From Rhizobium sp. N324 (GTDB lineage Bacteria; Pseudomonadota; Alphaproteobacteria; Rhizobiales; Rhizobiaceae), in assembly GCF_001664485.1 (NCBI RefSeq), contig NZ_CP013635.1:558001-622000 (forward strand): DNA of 64,000 bases, read 5' to 3'. Shown piece by piece: positions 1-8,928 of this stretch. Under the pieces are notes generated by a model that saw only the letters and a program-made list of their open reading frames with translations, was not told the DNA's origin and made no database searches. The position numbers and the translations under genes were made by a program. Every line of letters begins with the position of its first letter. Position 1 is the stretch's first letter.

Positions 1-1010
1 CCGATCACGCCGGCGCAGTTGGGAAAGAGGTAGAAGGCCCCGTCCGGCACCAGGCACGACAGGCCCGGCACAGCGTTCAGACGCCGGCAGGCATAGTCGC
101 GGCGTTCCTTATAGACCTTGACGCTGTCGGTGACGAAGCCCTGGTCGGAGGCGAGCGCATGCGCGGCCGCCGCCTGGCTGACCGAGGACGGGCAGGACGA
201 CATCTGCGACTGCAGCTTGTTGATCGCCGCGATCAGCGGCGCCGGCCCCGCTCCGTAACCGATGCGCCAGCCGGTCATGGCGTAGGATTTCGATACGCCG
301 TTGGTGAGGAGCACCCGCTCCTTCAGTTCCGGCACGGCTGCGACCAGCGTCGTCATCGGCTCGTCCTTGAACCAGACCTGATCGTAGATGTCGTCGGAGA
401 GGATCATGATCTCCGGGTGCCGCAGCAGTACCTTTCCGATCTCCCGCAGTTCGTCGCGGCTATAGGCAGCGCCGGTCGGGTTCGACGGCGCATTCAGGAT
501 CAGCCACATGGTCTTCGGCGTGATCGCCGCTTCGAGAGCTTCCGGCGTCAGCTTGAAGCCCTGCTCCTGCGGGCATTGCAAGATGACCGGCTTGCCCTCG
601 TTGGCGATCACCATATCGGGATAGGAGACCCAATAGGGTGCCGGAATGATGACCTCGGCATCGTTCTCGACGCTGGCCATCAAGGCGAGGAACAGGATCT
701 GCTTGGCGCCGCCGCCGACGCAGATCTCGTTATCGCCATATCGCAATCCGAGACGCCGCTCGAAATCGCCGATGATCGCCTTGCGCAGGGAAGGCGTGCC
801 GTTGACGGCGGTGTATTTGGTTTCGCCCCGATCGATGGCGGCATGGGCCGCGGCCTTGACGTGATCCGGCGTATCGAAGTCGGGTTCGCCGACCGTCATG
901 TCGACGATGTCGCGGCCGGCCGCCTTCAGCTCGCGGGCGCGCGCCGCCGCCGCCGTGCTCGGCGAAACCTTGATCCTGGAGACGCGTGAGGCTGGCACGA
1001 AAGTGCTCAT
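1..1010 (-). CDS. Class I aminotransferase, aspartate aminotransferase-like (3' end cut by window)
   Basis: A PLP-dependent fold-type I aminotransferase that moves an amino group between an amino acid and a 2-oxo acid in the cytoplasm. About 336 residues are visible from the ATG at 1010; the C-terminus lies outside the window. The early GEPDFDTPDH motif, the NAPSNPTG motif near residue 173 and the PLP-lysine motif SKSYAMTGWR (Lys about 241) are typical of the AspAT I-gamma subgroup. It is the last gene of the minus-strand transporter operon, 27 bases after livF, so it probably transaminates the imported amino acid. The exact substrate cannot be read from the sequence. Confidence 0.88.
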   Translation of the reverse strand, partial: MSTFVPASRVSRIKVSPSTAAAARARELKAAGRDIVDMTVGEPDFDTPDHVKAAAHAAIDRGETKYTAVNGTPSLRKAIIGDFERRLGLRYGDNEICVGGGAKQILFLALMASVENDAEVIIPAPYWVSYPDMVIANEGKPVILQCPQEQGFKLTPEALEAAITPKTMWLILNAPSNPTGAAYSRDELREIGKVLLRHPEIMILSDDIYDQVWFKDEPMTTLVAAVPELKERVLLTNGVSKSYAMTGWRIGYGAGPAPLIAAINKLQSQMSSCPSSVSQAAAAHALASDQGFVTDSVKVYKERRDYACRRLNAVPGLSCLVPDGAFYLFPNCAGVI

Positions 1011-1037
1011 GGATTTGTCCTTGGTTCTTCTTGGGTT

Positions 1038-1778
1038 TCAGTGAACGGCTTCGGTCTCGCCGCGCATCTTGCCCGTCAGGAAAAGCTCGCCGAGTTCGTC
1101 GTGGCTGATCTCCCCCGGTAGACCGTCCCAGATGACCTTGCCGAGCCTAAGGATCACCGCGCGTTCGGCGACTTCCATGGCCTTCTTCGTGTTCTGCTCG
1201 ACAAGCAGAATGGTCTGCCCGGCGGCATGCAGGCGCAGCAGCTCGTTGAAGACGATGCCGATCGCAGCCGGCGAAAGGCCGACCGACGGCTCGTCGACCA
1301 GCAGCACTTTCGGGCGCTGCAGGACGGCCATCGCCACTTCGAGCAGTTGCTGCTCGCCGCCCGACATATTGCCGGCCAGCGTCGAGCGCCGCGTCTTCAG
1401 GATCGGGAACAGATCGTAGACATAGTCCCGATCCGCCTTCACTTTGTCGTCGCGCAGCGTATAGGCCGCCATCTGCAGGTTTTCGTCCACCGTCATGACC
1501 GGAAAATTGCAGCGGCCCTGCGGCACGAAGGATATGCCTTCACCGAGAATGGCGCGCGACTTGTAGCCGGCAATGTTCTTGCCGCGCCAGTCGATGCTGC
1601 CGTCCTTGATCGTCGTCATGCCGTAGAGCGTCTTCAGAAGTGTCGATTTTCCCGCTCCGTTCGGTCCCATCAGCGCCACGAACTGGCCCGCCGGCACGTC
1701 GAGATCGACGCCGTTCAGGATATCGAGAGATCCATAGCCGGCACGCAGGCTCTTGATCGAGAGGTTTGAATCAGCCAC
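1038..1778 (-). CDS. livF: LivF-type ABC transporter ATP-binding protein
   Basis: The second ATPase of a branched-chain (LIV/HAAT family) amino-acid importer, acting at the inner face of the cytoplasmic membrane. In 246 residues it shows Walker A GPNGAGKST near residue 39, a Q-loop region with FVPQGRCNFP, the signature MSGGEQQ near 139 (Met replacing the usual Leu), Walker B VLLVDEPS and an H-loop region LLVEQN, where the switch His is Gln, as is common in LivF. It overlaps livG by 8 bases, so translation is probably coupled. The substrate could be a branched-chain amino acid, an amide or another compound of this transporter class. Confidence 0.9.
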   Translation of the reverse strand: MADSNLSIKSLRAGYGSLDILNGVDLDVPAGQFVALMGPNGAGKSTLLKTLYGMTTIKDGSIDWRGKNIAGYKSRAILGEGISFVPQGRCNFPVMTVDENLQMAAYTLRDDKVKADRDYVYDLFPILKTRRSTLAGNMSGGEQQLLEVAMAVLQRPKVLLVDEPSVGLSPAAIGIVFNELLRLHAAGQTILLVEQNTKKAMEVAERAVILRLGKVIWDGLPGEISHDELGELFLTGKMRGETEAVH

Positions 1779-2541
1779 CGAGATAGGCCTCCCTGACCCG
1801 CTGGTCGTTGATGATTTCCTGCGGCAGGCCCTCGGCGAGCTTGCGCCCCTGGTCGAGCACGATCACCCGCCGGCAGATGCTGGTCACCACGTCGATATTG
1901 TGTTCGATGATCAGGAAGCTGACGCCGAGCGATTTGTTGGCGTAGAGAATGGTCTCGACCACCCGTTCGATGATCTTCGGGTTGATGCCCGCCATCGGCT
2001 CGTCGAGCAGGATCAGCTTCGGCTCCGGCATCAGCATGGAGGCGAACTGGATGAGCTTCTGCTGCCCGCCGGAAAGATTGCCGGCCGGCTGTTTGCGCAC
2101 ATCCCACAACCCGGCCATCCGGATCAGTTCCTGCGCCCGTTCGCGCAATCCCGACACCCGGCTGCGCGACAGCTTGCCGATCCCGAAGGTGGAAAACAGC
2201 GACGGGAAGCTGAACATCTGCCCCGCGATGATCAGGTTTTCCTCGACGTCGAGCGATTTGAAGACGACCGTCTTCTGGAAGGAGCGCAGCATGCGCCCCT
2301 CGCGGGCGATCCGGTTCAGCGTCCATCCGGTGATATCCTGGCCGTCGAGCCTCACCTTGCCGCTATCGGGTTTGCCGAGGCCGGTGCTGCAATCGAAGAA
2401 GGTCGATTTGCCCGAGCCGTTCGGCCCGATCAAGCCGGCGATCTCGCCGCGCTCGACATGAATGCTGACATCGTCGACCGCCTTCACCGCGCCGTAGGAT
2501 TTCGTGAGATTGCTGATTTCGAGAATGGGAAGACCGGTCAT
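1771..2541 (-). CDS. livG: LivG-type ABC transporter ATP-binding protein
   Basis: The first ATPase of the LIV-type importer. The 256 residues include Walker A GPNGSGKSTFF, signature LSGGQQKL, Walker B LILLDEPMAGINP and the switch-histidine motif LIIEHNID, all intact. The segment GINPKIIERV after Walker B and the C-terminal VREAYLGG are characteristic of LivG rather than LivF. It overlaps livM by 4 bases and livF by 8, so it belongs to one compact operon. Confidence 0.9.
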   Translation of the reverse strand: MTGLPILEISNLTKSYGAVKAVDDVSIHVERGEIAGLIGPNGSGKSTFFDCSTGLGKPDSGKVRLDGQDITGWTLNRIAREGRMLRSFQKTVVFKSLDVEENLIIAGQMFSFPSLFSTFGIGKLSRSRVSGLRERAQELIRMAGLWDVRKQPAGNLSGGQQKLIQFASMLMPEPKLILLDEPMAGINPKIIERVVETILYANKSLGVSFLIIEHNIDVVTSICRRVIVLDQGRKLAEGLPQEIINDQRVREAYLGG

Positions 2542-3524
2542 TTCGCGCTCCCGATCGAATCCCAGAGGCGGTTGATGACGGGCGCAAAACCCTTCCGGAA
2601 CCAGAAGACCAGAACGAGCAGGCAGAGCCCGTAGGCGATCATCCGAAGTTCCGGCGTCACACGCAGGGCCTCGGTCAGGCCGACGAACAGCAGGCTGCCG
2701 AAGACGACGCCCGAAATCGTCCCGGCGCCGCCGCCAAGCACAATGATCAGCATCGTCGTCGAATAATACATCTGGAAGGTCAGCGGGCTGACCACCGTCA
2801 GATAATGCGCGTAGAGACTACCGCCGACGCCGGCGAAGACCGCGCTCAGCATGAAGACGATCAGCTTGTAACGCCAGGTGGGGATGCCGACGGATTCGGC
2901 CAGCGTCTCGTTCTCCCGGATGGCGATCATGTTGCGACCGGCAGGCGAGCGGACGATCATCCAGACGGCGAGCGTTGCCAGAATTCCGACGGTCAGCGCC
3001 AGATAATAGAAGGCCGTTGTGCCCGATACGGTGAAGGACAGCGGCCCAAGCGCAAAATGCGGCTTCGGTATGCTGGAGAGGCCCATATCGCCGCGGGTGA
3101 GCGAAATCCAGTTCTTGGCGATCGCCTGGCCGATGATCACGAAGCCGAGCGTACACATCACGAAGGATGTCGAGCGCAGCCGCAGGGCCGGGATGCCGAG
3201 AGGCAGGGCGATGGCGCCCGCCGCCAGCCCGGCGGCGGCGACATTGACGTAGAACGGCGTGCCGTAAGTGACGGCCAGCAGGCCCGAGGCATAGGCGCCG
3301 ATGCCGAAAAATGCGGCCTGGGCGAGCGAGAGCAGGCCGGTATAACCGACCAGAAGATTGAGGCCATGCGCCGGCAGCATGAAGATCAGCGCGATGATCA
3401 GCGCATGGACGACATAGGTGCTGGCGACGAAGGGGGCGCAGAGCGCGGCCAACAGCAGCAGCAAACCGAGCGGCAGGCGAAGATCGCGGCGCTGCTGTGA
3501 TTGCGAGACTTCCGTGAGAGACAT
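2538..3524 (-). CDS. livM: LivM-type branched-chain amino-acid ABC permease
   Basis: An inner-membrane permease of the LIV family, 328 residues and mostly hydrophobic, with about eight to ten membrane segments. The motif LNLLVGYTGLLSLAQAAF near residue 55 is the family hallmark, and ENETLAESVGIP in the cytoplasmic loop is the conserved contact with the ATPases. It pairs with the LivH-type permease upstream. The gap to livH is 39 bases, and the stop overlaps the livG start. Confidence 0.9.
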   Translation of the reverse strand: MSLTEVSQSQQRRDLRLPLGLLLLLAALCAPFVASTYVVHALIIALIFMLPAHGLNLLVGYTGLLSLAQAAFFGIGAYASGLLAVTYGTPFYVNVAAAGLAAGAIALPLGIPALRLRSTSFVMCTLGFVIIGQAIAKNWISLTRGDMGLSSIPKPHFALGPLSFTVSGTTAFYYLALTVGILATLAVWMIVRSPAGRNMIAIRENETLAESVGIPTWRYKLIVFMLSAVFAGVGGSLYAHYLTVVSPLTFQMYYSTTMLIIVLGGGAGTISGVVFGSLLFVGLTEALRVTPELRMIAYGLCLLVLVFWFRKGFAPVINRLWDSIGSAK

Positions 3525-3563
3525 AGCAAGTCCTCAAATTCGAGAAAGGTTCGGCGGAGCGGC

Positions 3564-4436
3564 TCAGAAGCGCGCCTGTGTCGAGAACAGTCCATGCGGG
3601 CGCCACATCAGCATCAGGATCAGCGTGGCGAAGCCGACGGTGTCGCGGAATTGCAGCCCGACATAAGTGGCAACCAGGCTCTCGGCGATCCCGAGGATCA
3701 TCGCCGCGAAGAAGGTGCCGCGCACATTGCCGAGGCCGCCCATGATGATGATCGGCAGGGTCTTGAAGGTGATCAACTCACCCATGCCGCCATAGACGCT
3801 GACATTGACCGGCGCTGTCAGCACTCCGGAGAGGGCGGCAAGTGCGGCGCCGAGAATGAAGGTCCTGAGCACGACCTGCGGCACATCGATGCCGACCACC
3901 TCGCAGCATTCGACATTCTGCGACACCGCCCGCATGGATTTGCCCATCCTGGTATAGGTCACCATCAGTTCGAGGCCGATGAACACGATCAGGCAGACGA
4001 TGAGGATGATGACGCGCTGCTCGGCCAGGCTGAAGCCGAGGATCGACACGGGTTCGATATAGCCGCCCGAGAAGAACTTGTAGCCGCCGCCGAAGACCAG
4101 GATGACGGTATTCTGCAGGACGAGCGCGATGCCGAGGGTGGCGAGCACCCCGGATTCGGCCGGAGCGCCGACCATGCGCTGCATCACGAATTTGCCGACC
4201 ACATAGGCGATGACGATCGTCGACAGCACGCCGACGACGATCGAGGCTTCATAGGACAGTCCGAGATAGTCGATGGCGAACCATGCTCCGAACGTTCCCA
4301 GCATGTAATATTCGCCGTGGGCGAAATTGATGGCCCGAAGCACCCCGAATATCATCGTCATGCCGACCGCGACGATGGCGTAGACGGAGCCCGTCACGAT
4401 GCCGTTGATGATCTGCTCAAGGATTGTTGAGAACAT
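3564..4436 (-). CDS. livH: LivH-type branched-chain amino-acid ABC permease
   Basis: The second inner-membrane permease, 290 residues with about eight hydrophobic segments. The N-terminal pattern NGIVTGSVYAIVAVGMTMIF followed by AINFAHGEYYMLG is diagnostic of LivH. The cytoplasmic loop with MRAVSQNVECCEVVGID is the site where the ATPase normally docks. It starts 21 bases after the binding-protein stop. Confidence 0.9.
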   Translation of the reverse strand: MFSTILEQIINGIVTGSVYAIVAVGMTMIFGVLRAINFAHGEYYMLGTFGAWFAIDYLGLSYEASIVVGVLSTIVIAYVVGKFVMQRMVGAPAESGVLATLGIALVLQNTVILVFGGGYKFFSGGYIEPVSILGFSLAEQRVIILIVCLIVFIGLELMVTYTRMGKSMRAVSQNVECCEVVGIDVPQVVLRTFILGAALAALSGVLTAPVNVSVYGGMGELITFKTLPIIIMGGLGNVRGTFFAAMILGIAESLVATYVGLQFRDTVGFATLILMLMWRPHGLFSTQARF

Positions 4437-4457
4437 GGTCCTATCCCCGACGGTGGA

Positions 4458-5651
4458 TCAGTTCGCAGGATACTGGATATCCGCCGCGTAGGCACCTTTG
4501 ATGCTCGGCTTGCCATCCTCGATCTGCAGCAGGATCATCGGCAGGCGGGCCTGGTTGTGATCGTCGAAGGTCACCTCTCCGACGGCGCTCTTATATTTGA
4601 TCTTGGAGAGCGCATCGCGCACCTTGGCCTGGTCCGGGCTGCCGGCTTCCTTGATCGCCTGGGCGAGAAGGTGAACCGTGTCCCAATGGACATAGGCGTG
4701 GTTGTTCGGCGCCTCATTGTAGGCGGCCGTGAACTTCTCCACGAAAGCCTTGCTCTCGGGGGAATCGAAAGCCGGCAGCCATGCCGCGGCTTCGACCGCG
4801 CCTTCAAGGACCTTCGGCGCTGATTTGATAGTTTTTTCGGTGTTGAACTCGCCATTGCCGATCAGGGTCACCTTGCCGGCCAGCCCAAGTTCGAGCATCT
4901 GACGGGCGATGATCGGCGTGGTATCGGCAAGACCGTACATGATGATCGCCTGGGCGCCATTGTCGCGGATCTTGGCGAGCACGCTGCGGAAGTCGACCTC
5001 GCCTTCCTTATAATAGTCCTCGCTGACGATCTCGCCCTTGAAGTCGGGCAGATATTTCTTGGTGAAGGTGATCGCCGAACGGCCATAATCGCTGTCGACC
5101 GAGAGAACGGCGAATTTGGTGAAGCCGCGCTGCTCGGCGGCATATTTCGCCACGATCAGCGCCCGGTTCTCGTCTGTGGGATAGTTGCGGAAGGTCCACT
5201 TGTAACCGCCGACACCGGCGCCATAGGTGATCTTCGGGTTGGACGATGCGGCGTTCAGCAGAAGCACGCCCGCATCTTCGGCGACCGGCTGCATTGCCAG
5301 AGTGACCGAACTCGAAACGTCGCCGATGATGTAGTTGACCTTGTCCTGGTCGATCAGGCGCCGCGTCGCCGAAACGCCCTCGACCGGCGTTCCCTGGCTG
5401 TCGGCGGAAAAGATTTCGATCTTGCGGCCGTCGATACCGCCGGCATCGTTGATTTCTTTGACGGCCAGTTCGGCGCCGTGCAGCGAAAACGCGCCGTAAC
5501 GGGCATTCGGTCCGCTCATAGGCGATACCAGGCCGAGCCTGATCGTTTCATCCGCGGCGAGAGCGTGTTGCGAGACGCCGGTCATGAGTGCGGTGAAGGA
5601 AAGGATTGCCGTGGAAATGCAAAATGCCCGGCGCGTCAAAGTCTTGTTCAT
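4458..5651 (-). CDS. Periplasmic amino-acid (LIV/HAAT) binding protein of the ABC importer
   Basis: The periplasmic ligand-binding component, 397 residues from the ATG at 5651. That start is chosen because it begins directly with a signal peptide and has GGAGTGGGAACC upstream; a 53-residue upstream extension reads as non-signal sequence. The leader contains TRRAF, a possible twin-arginine motif, a hydrophobic stretch and an ALA cleavage region near residue 34. The mature protein has the type I binding-fold start IRLGLVSPMSGPNARYG and the ligand-loop area GDVSSSVTLAMQ. The first gene of the operon is normally the most expressed. The ligand is unknown; the co-transcribed aminotransferase suggests an amino acid. 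Confidence 0.88.
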   Translation of the reverse strand: MNKTLTRRAFCISTAILSFTALMTGVSQHALAADETIRLGLVSPMSGPNARYGAFSLHGAELAVKEINDAGGIDGRKIEIFSADSQGTPVEGVSATRRLIDQDKVNYIIGDVSSSVTLAMQPVAEDAGVLLLNAASSNPKITYGAGVGGYKWTFRNYPTDENRALIVAKYAAEQRGFTKFAVLSVDSDYGRSAITFTKKYLPDFKGEIVSEDYYKEGEVDFRSVLAKIRDNGAQAIIMYGLADTTPIIARQMLELGLAGKVTLIGNGEFNTEKTIKSAPKVLEGAVEAAAWLPAFDSPESKAFVEKFTAAYNEAPNNHAYVHWDTVHLLAQAIKEAGSPDQAKVRDALSKIKYKSAVGEVTFDDHNQARLPMILLQIEDGKPSIKGAYAADIQYPAN

Positions 5652-6086
5652 GGTTCCCACTCCGTTTGTTGGACACGTCTGATCGGCCCCTGCCGTCATG
5701 TGCTCAAATGGCGCTTCGCCGCGGTTCTTGTTGCGCCAGTCTTCTGCTGACACTGTCACAGTAGGTTCATCCATTGGCGCATGGCCAACACAACTCGCTT
5801 CTGCCGCCATAGCGAATCTTTATAGCGAAGAGGGTTTCCAAAGCTAGGCGGTGACCGGCTGACAACCAGATCCCCGACATCGCCGAGCGCCGTGCACAGG
5901 AAAACGATCCGGTGTCGGACCGGCTTCATCCTCCCCTGCGATATGGGTCTGCACGCGCGCGGCTCAACAGCGGCGATACGATGCTGTCGAAGCTGAGGGT
6001 GTCTATGACGCAAGTTCAAGAGCGAGCCCATGCAAGGCTTGCTGCAAGATCGTTCCGGACCTAAAGCCAGAAATCGTCGGACTGAG
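5652..6086. other. Non-coding stretch upstream of the LIV operon
   Basis: About 435 bases between the binding-protein start and the hairpin at 6087. It must hold the promoter of the transporter operon on the minus strand. A 91-codon open frame on the minus strand (5756-6031) has arginine/histidine-rich composition and no recognisable domain, so I treat it as chance. I found no convincing operator. Confidence 0.5.
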
Positions 6087-6111
6087 AAGCGGCGCCCGAG
6101 GGGCGCCGCTT
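6087..6111 (-). terminator. Perfect 11-bp hairpin after the small gene at 6143
   Basis: AAGCGGCGCCC and its exact reverse complement GGGCGCCGCTT are separated by three bases. It lies 31 bases beyond the stop of the minus-strand small gene and well upstream of the LIV operon. There is no long T-run on either side, so it may be a strong hairpin terminator needing a factor, or a transcript-stabilising structure. Confidence 0.65.
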
Positions 6112-6142
6112 AACCTCGTAGCCTATTCCGGCATCCTCTCGC

Positions 6143-6349
6143 TTATCCCGCGATCCCATCGACAAAAAGCTGGTTCTGCAGCTCGCCGCTCAACCTATCG
6201 AGTTCGTCCAAAACATTTCGGATCCGGGCACGCGCCTGGAGCATCTGTTCCAACTCCGGATTGTGGGACTGTTCGGGTGCGACCTGCAGATCGTGAATGT
6301 CTATCGAAGTGTTGGAGACCGGGTTCGGAAAGAGGAGGATGTCAGCCAT
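6143..6349 (-). CDS. Small hypothetical protein (68 aa)
   Basis: A short acidic protein of 68 residues with no signal peptide or membrane segment. The second half, from NPELEQMLQARARIRNV onward, is amphipathic and could form a helix or short coiled coil. The ATG at 6349 has AAAGA about six bases upstream; an ATG two codons earlier (6355) is an alternative. It stands alone and is followed by a strong hairpin, which supports it as a real transcript. I do not recognise the family. Confidence 0.5.
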   Translation of the reverse strand: MADILLFPNPVSNTSIDIHDLQVAPEQSHNPELEQMLQARARIRNVLDELDRLSGELQNQLFVDGIAG

Positions 6350-6750
6350 TTGCATTCTTTGTTTCGTTGTTCTGGCGGACAGGAAACGCTCATGTTTCCA
6401 GCTCCGATGACTTGGGGGATGCGGCGTATTTCATTGCCGATCGGCCGGAACATCCTTGCTCTTCATGTCGGTGAGCTGCGTGTGTTCGGCAGGTCATAAA
6501 CGCCGTGTCAGCCTTAACAAATCCCTACTTTCGCCTTCGCGGCAGTCCCACTTTGGGGCTTTGCTGCGCCAAGTGGACAAGCCTGCGACAATCGGATACC
6601 ACAACCATGAATTGTCGATATCCCGGTCGGTCTGCCGGCCGCGAGATGGCTGACCTCCGCACTTCGGGTCAGGCTTTCAGGCCCCGACACCGACGCAGAA
6701 GATCAGAAGGGCGCATGTTAAACGAGCGGCACCCGGTTCGATGCCTGTTC
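6350..6750. other. Intergenic stretch with no supported gene
   Basis: About 400 bases between the small gene and the end of the PAS-GGDEF-EAL gene. Several short open frames exist on the plus strand, but none has a domain, a good ribosome-binding site or gene-like composition. It presumably contains the promoter of the small minus-strand gene. Confidence 0.45.
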
Positions 6751-8928
6751 TTAAGATGGAGTTGACCCGCAAACCCGCGCGCTTGGATTTGGGCCACCGG
6801 CCGGAGAACGCAGCCACAGGGCGATGATATCAGCCTTGGGCACGGCTTTGCTGTACAGGAAACCCTGCGCCGAGCCACATCCGTTTGCCGCCAGGAAAGC
6901 GGCCTGCTCAGCGGTTTCGACGCCTTCCGCCACCACACTCTGTCCGAGGCAGCGCGCGATGGAGAGGATCGCCTTCACCAGTTCCTCGTTCCGCCTGTCA
7001 GTGCTGTTGATGAACGACCGGTCGATCTTCAGCGTGTCGATCGGAAAGCGCGCCAGATAGTTCAGCGCCGAATAGCCCGTGCCGAAATCGTCGATGGCGA
7101 TAGAAAATCCCATGCTTCGGAGTTCGGAGAGCGCCTCCAGCGTTTCATCCTTCTGATCGAGCAGAAGGCTTTCGGTTATTTCAATTTCGACCCATTCCGC
7201 GCTGCAACCGGTCTCGCCGAGAATTTCGACGATCGACCTCACCAGTCCGGCGGATTGGAATTGTTTGACCGACAGATTGACCGCCACCTTGTGCGGTGTC
7301 TGGCTATCGGCATTCAATTCGGCCGCCGTCTGGCACGCCTCGCGCAGCACCCATCGCCCGAGTTCCACAATCAGCCCGGTGTCTTCCGCAACCGGAATGA
7401 AACGGGTGGGAGGAATCATGCCCATTTCTGGGTGGCGCCATCTCAGCAAGGCTTCGCAGCCGACCATTGCGCCGCTGTCCAGAAGCACCTTCGGCTGGTA
7501 ATGCAGTTCCAGTTCGCCGCGCTCGATCGCACGGCGCAACTCCGATTCCAGCCGCATCCGCTCTTCGGCGTTTGCCGTCAGGTCCTTCGAATAGAAACGA
7601 AAACTGTTTCGCCCGGAGCGTTTGGCGAGATACATCGCCGAGTCGGCGTATTTCACAAGGTCGTTGGCATCGGCGCTGTCATTGGGATAGAGCGCGATGC
7701 CGACGCTGCAAGAAATGAAGACCTCCTGGCCATCCAGCAGGAAGCGCTCCCTGAACTTATCGAGGATATTGTTGGCAATCCGGCCGAGATCATCGCCCTG
7801 GCTGATATCCGGCAACAGGATCGCGAATTCGTCGCCACCGAGACGGGCGACGGTGTCATAGTCGCGAACGCTCGCATTGAGACGGGCCGCCGCCTGACAG
7901 AGCAAATCGTCGCCGACGGGGTGGCCCATCGTATCGTTGACCACCTTGAAGTGATCGATGTCGATCAACATCACCCCGGCCCGTTGGCCTCTCGATCCGG
8001 CCGAGGTGATCATCTGCCGCAGCCGATCGTTGAACAGCGACCGGTTCGGTAGCGACGTCAGGGAGTCATAGAAGGCCATCTGGTGGATCTTCTGCCGGGA
8101 AACATTCAACTCGGTAACGTCGCGTGCCACACCGAGAACGCCGACGACGTCTCCCGCTGCATCGATAATCGGCACCTTGCGTGTTTCAAGAAGAACAGAT
8201 TGGCCCTTCTCCTTGGAAACGACCCATTCCTCGTCACTGACAATGCACTTTCCCGCCTTGACCGCCGCCTTGTCGGATTCCCGAAAGTACCGGGCCCTCT
8301 CAATATCGAACAACTCGAAATCCGTCTTTCCGACAACGTCCGCTTCGGCCAATCCTGTCAGCCGTTCGAAGGCGTGATTGCACATCACATGGACCCCGTA
8401 CATGTCCTTGACCCAGACCATATCGGGCATGGTCTGAAGCACGCTCAACAGCTGCATTCGCACAAGGTTGATGGCATCTTCCGCCAGCTTTCGCTCGGTA
8501 ATGTCCCGTGAGAATGTCAGGAGCGTGGTGGCCGCCGCCGGATCGGCGCTTGGCCGCTTGGCTATTGACAGCTCGAACCATCGCGTCTCACCGTTCGGCA
8601 AGGAGATGGAAATGCATCGTCCGTAGGCGACTCCCTCTTTTTCGGCCTCGCGCAGAGCCTCCATCGCGATGGCCGCCTGATCCGGCGCAAGAACGTCGTT
8701 GACCGTCCTGCCGAGCAGCATCTCCTTTTGCTGGGCCAGCAGCTCAGGATTTCTTGTCCAAACCTGAAGATAACGGCCGCCCTCGTCCACCTCGAAGAGA
8801 ACATCCGGAATGGCGGCAATGATCCCCTCTGCGAATTCAAGCGCCTTCTTGAGCTCCCGCTCAGCCGGCTTGTGTTCGCTGATATCGACGACAAGGGCCG
8901 GCTGCGGCAGCGATTGGGACAACGTCAT
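6751..8928 (-). CDS. Cytoplasmic PAS-PAS-GGDEF-EAL c-di-GMP enzyme
   Basis: A dual-domain c-di-GMP enzyme of 725 residues without membrane segments. Two PAS domains (about 33-148 and 155-275; the first ends in RDITERK) precede a GGDEF domain with an intact GGDEF motif at 364-368 and an EAL domain with EAL at 492-494, the NLS motif at 551 and DDFGTGYS at 613. Both the cyclase and phosphodiesterase signatures look active; which one dominates cannot be told. The ATG at 8928 is chosen for its GAGGAG ribosome-binding site; a longer form from 8955 lacks one. The first 20 residues (up to DISEHK) resemble the tail of another PAS/PAC unit, so the protein may descend from a longer sensor. Confidence 0.92.
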   Translation of the reverse strand: MTLSQSLPQPALVVDISEHKPAERELKKALEFAEGIIAAIPDVLFEVDEGGRYLQVWTRNPELLAQQKEMLLGRTVNDVLAPDQAAIAMEALREAEKEGVAYGRCISISLPNGETRWFELSIAKRPSADPAAATTLLTFSRDITERKLAEDAINLVRMQLLSVLQTMPDMVWVKDMYGVHVMCNHAFERLTGLAEADVVGKTDFELFDIERARYFRESDKAAVKAGKCIVSDEEWVVSKEKGQSVLLETRKVPIIDAAGDVVGVLGVARDVTELNVSRQKIHQMAFYDSLTSLPNRSLFNDRLRQMITSAGSRGQRAGVMLIDIDHFKVVNDTMGHPVGDDLLCQAAARLNASVRDYDTVARLGGDEFAILLPDISQGDDLGRIANNILDKFRERFLLDGQEVFISCSVGIALYPNDSADANDLVKYADSAMYLAKRSGRNSFRFYSKDLTANAEERMRLESELRRAIERGELELHYQPKVLLDSGAMVGCEALLRWRHPEMGMIPPTRFIPVAEDTGLIVELGRWVLREACQTAAELNADSQTPHKVAVNLSVKQFQSAGLVRSIVEILGETGCSAEWVEIEITESLLLDQKDETLEALSELRSMGFSIAIDDFGTGYSALNYLARFPIDTLKIDRSFINSTDRRNEELVKAILSIARCLGQSVVAEGVETAEQAAFLAANGCGSAQGFLYSKAVPKADIIALWLRSPAGGPNPSARVCGSTPS

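Noticed and set aside
159..989. A 276-codon plus-strand frame at the window start
   Set aside because: The minus strand carries a full aminotransferase reading here with PLP motifs; the plus frame has no recognisable features.
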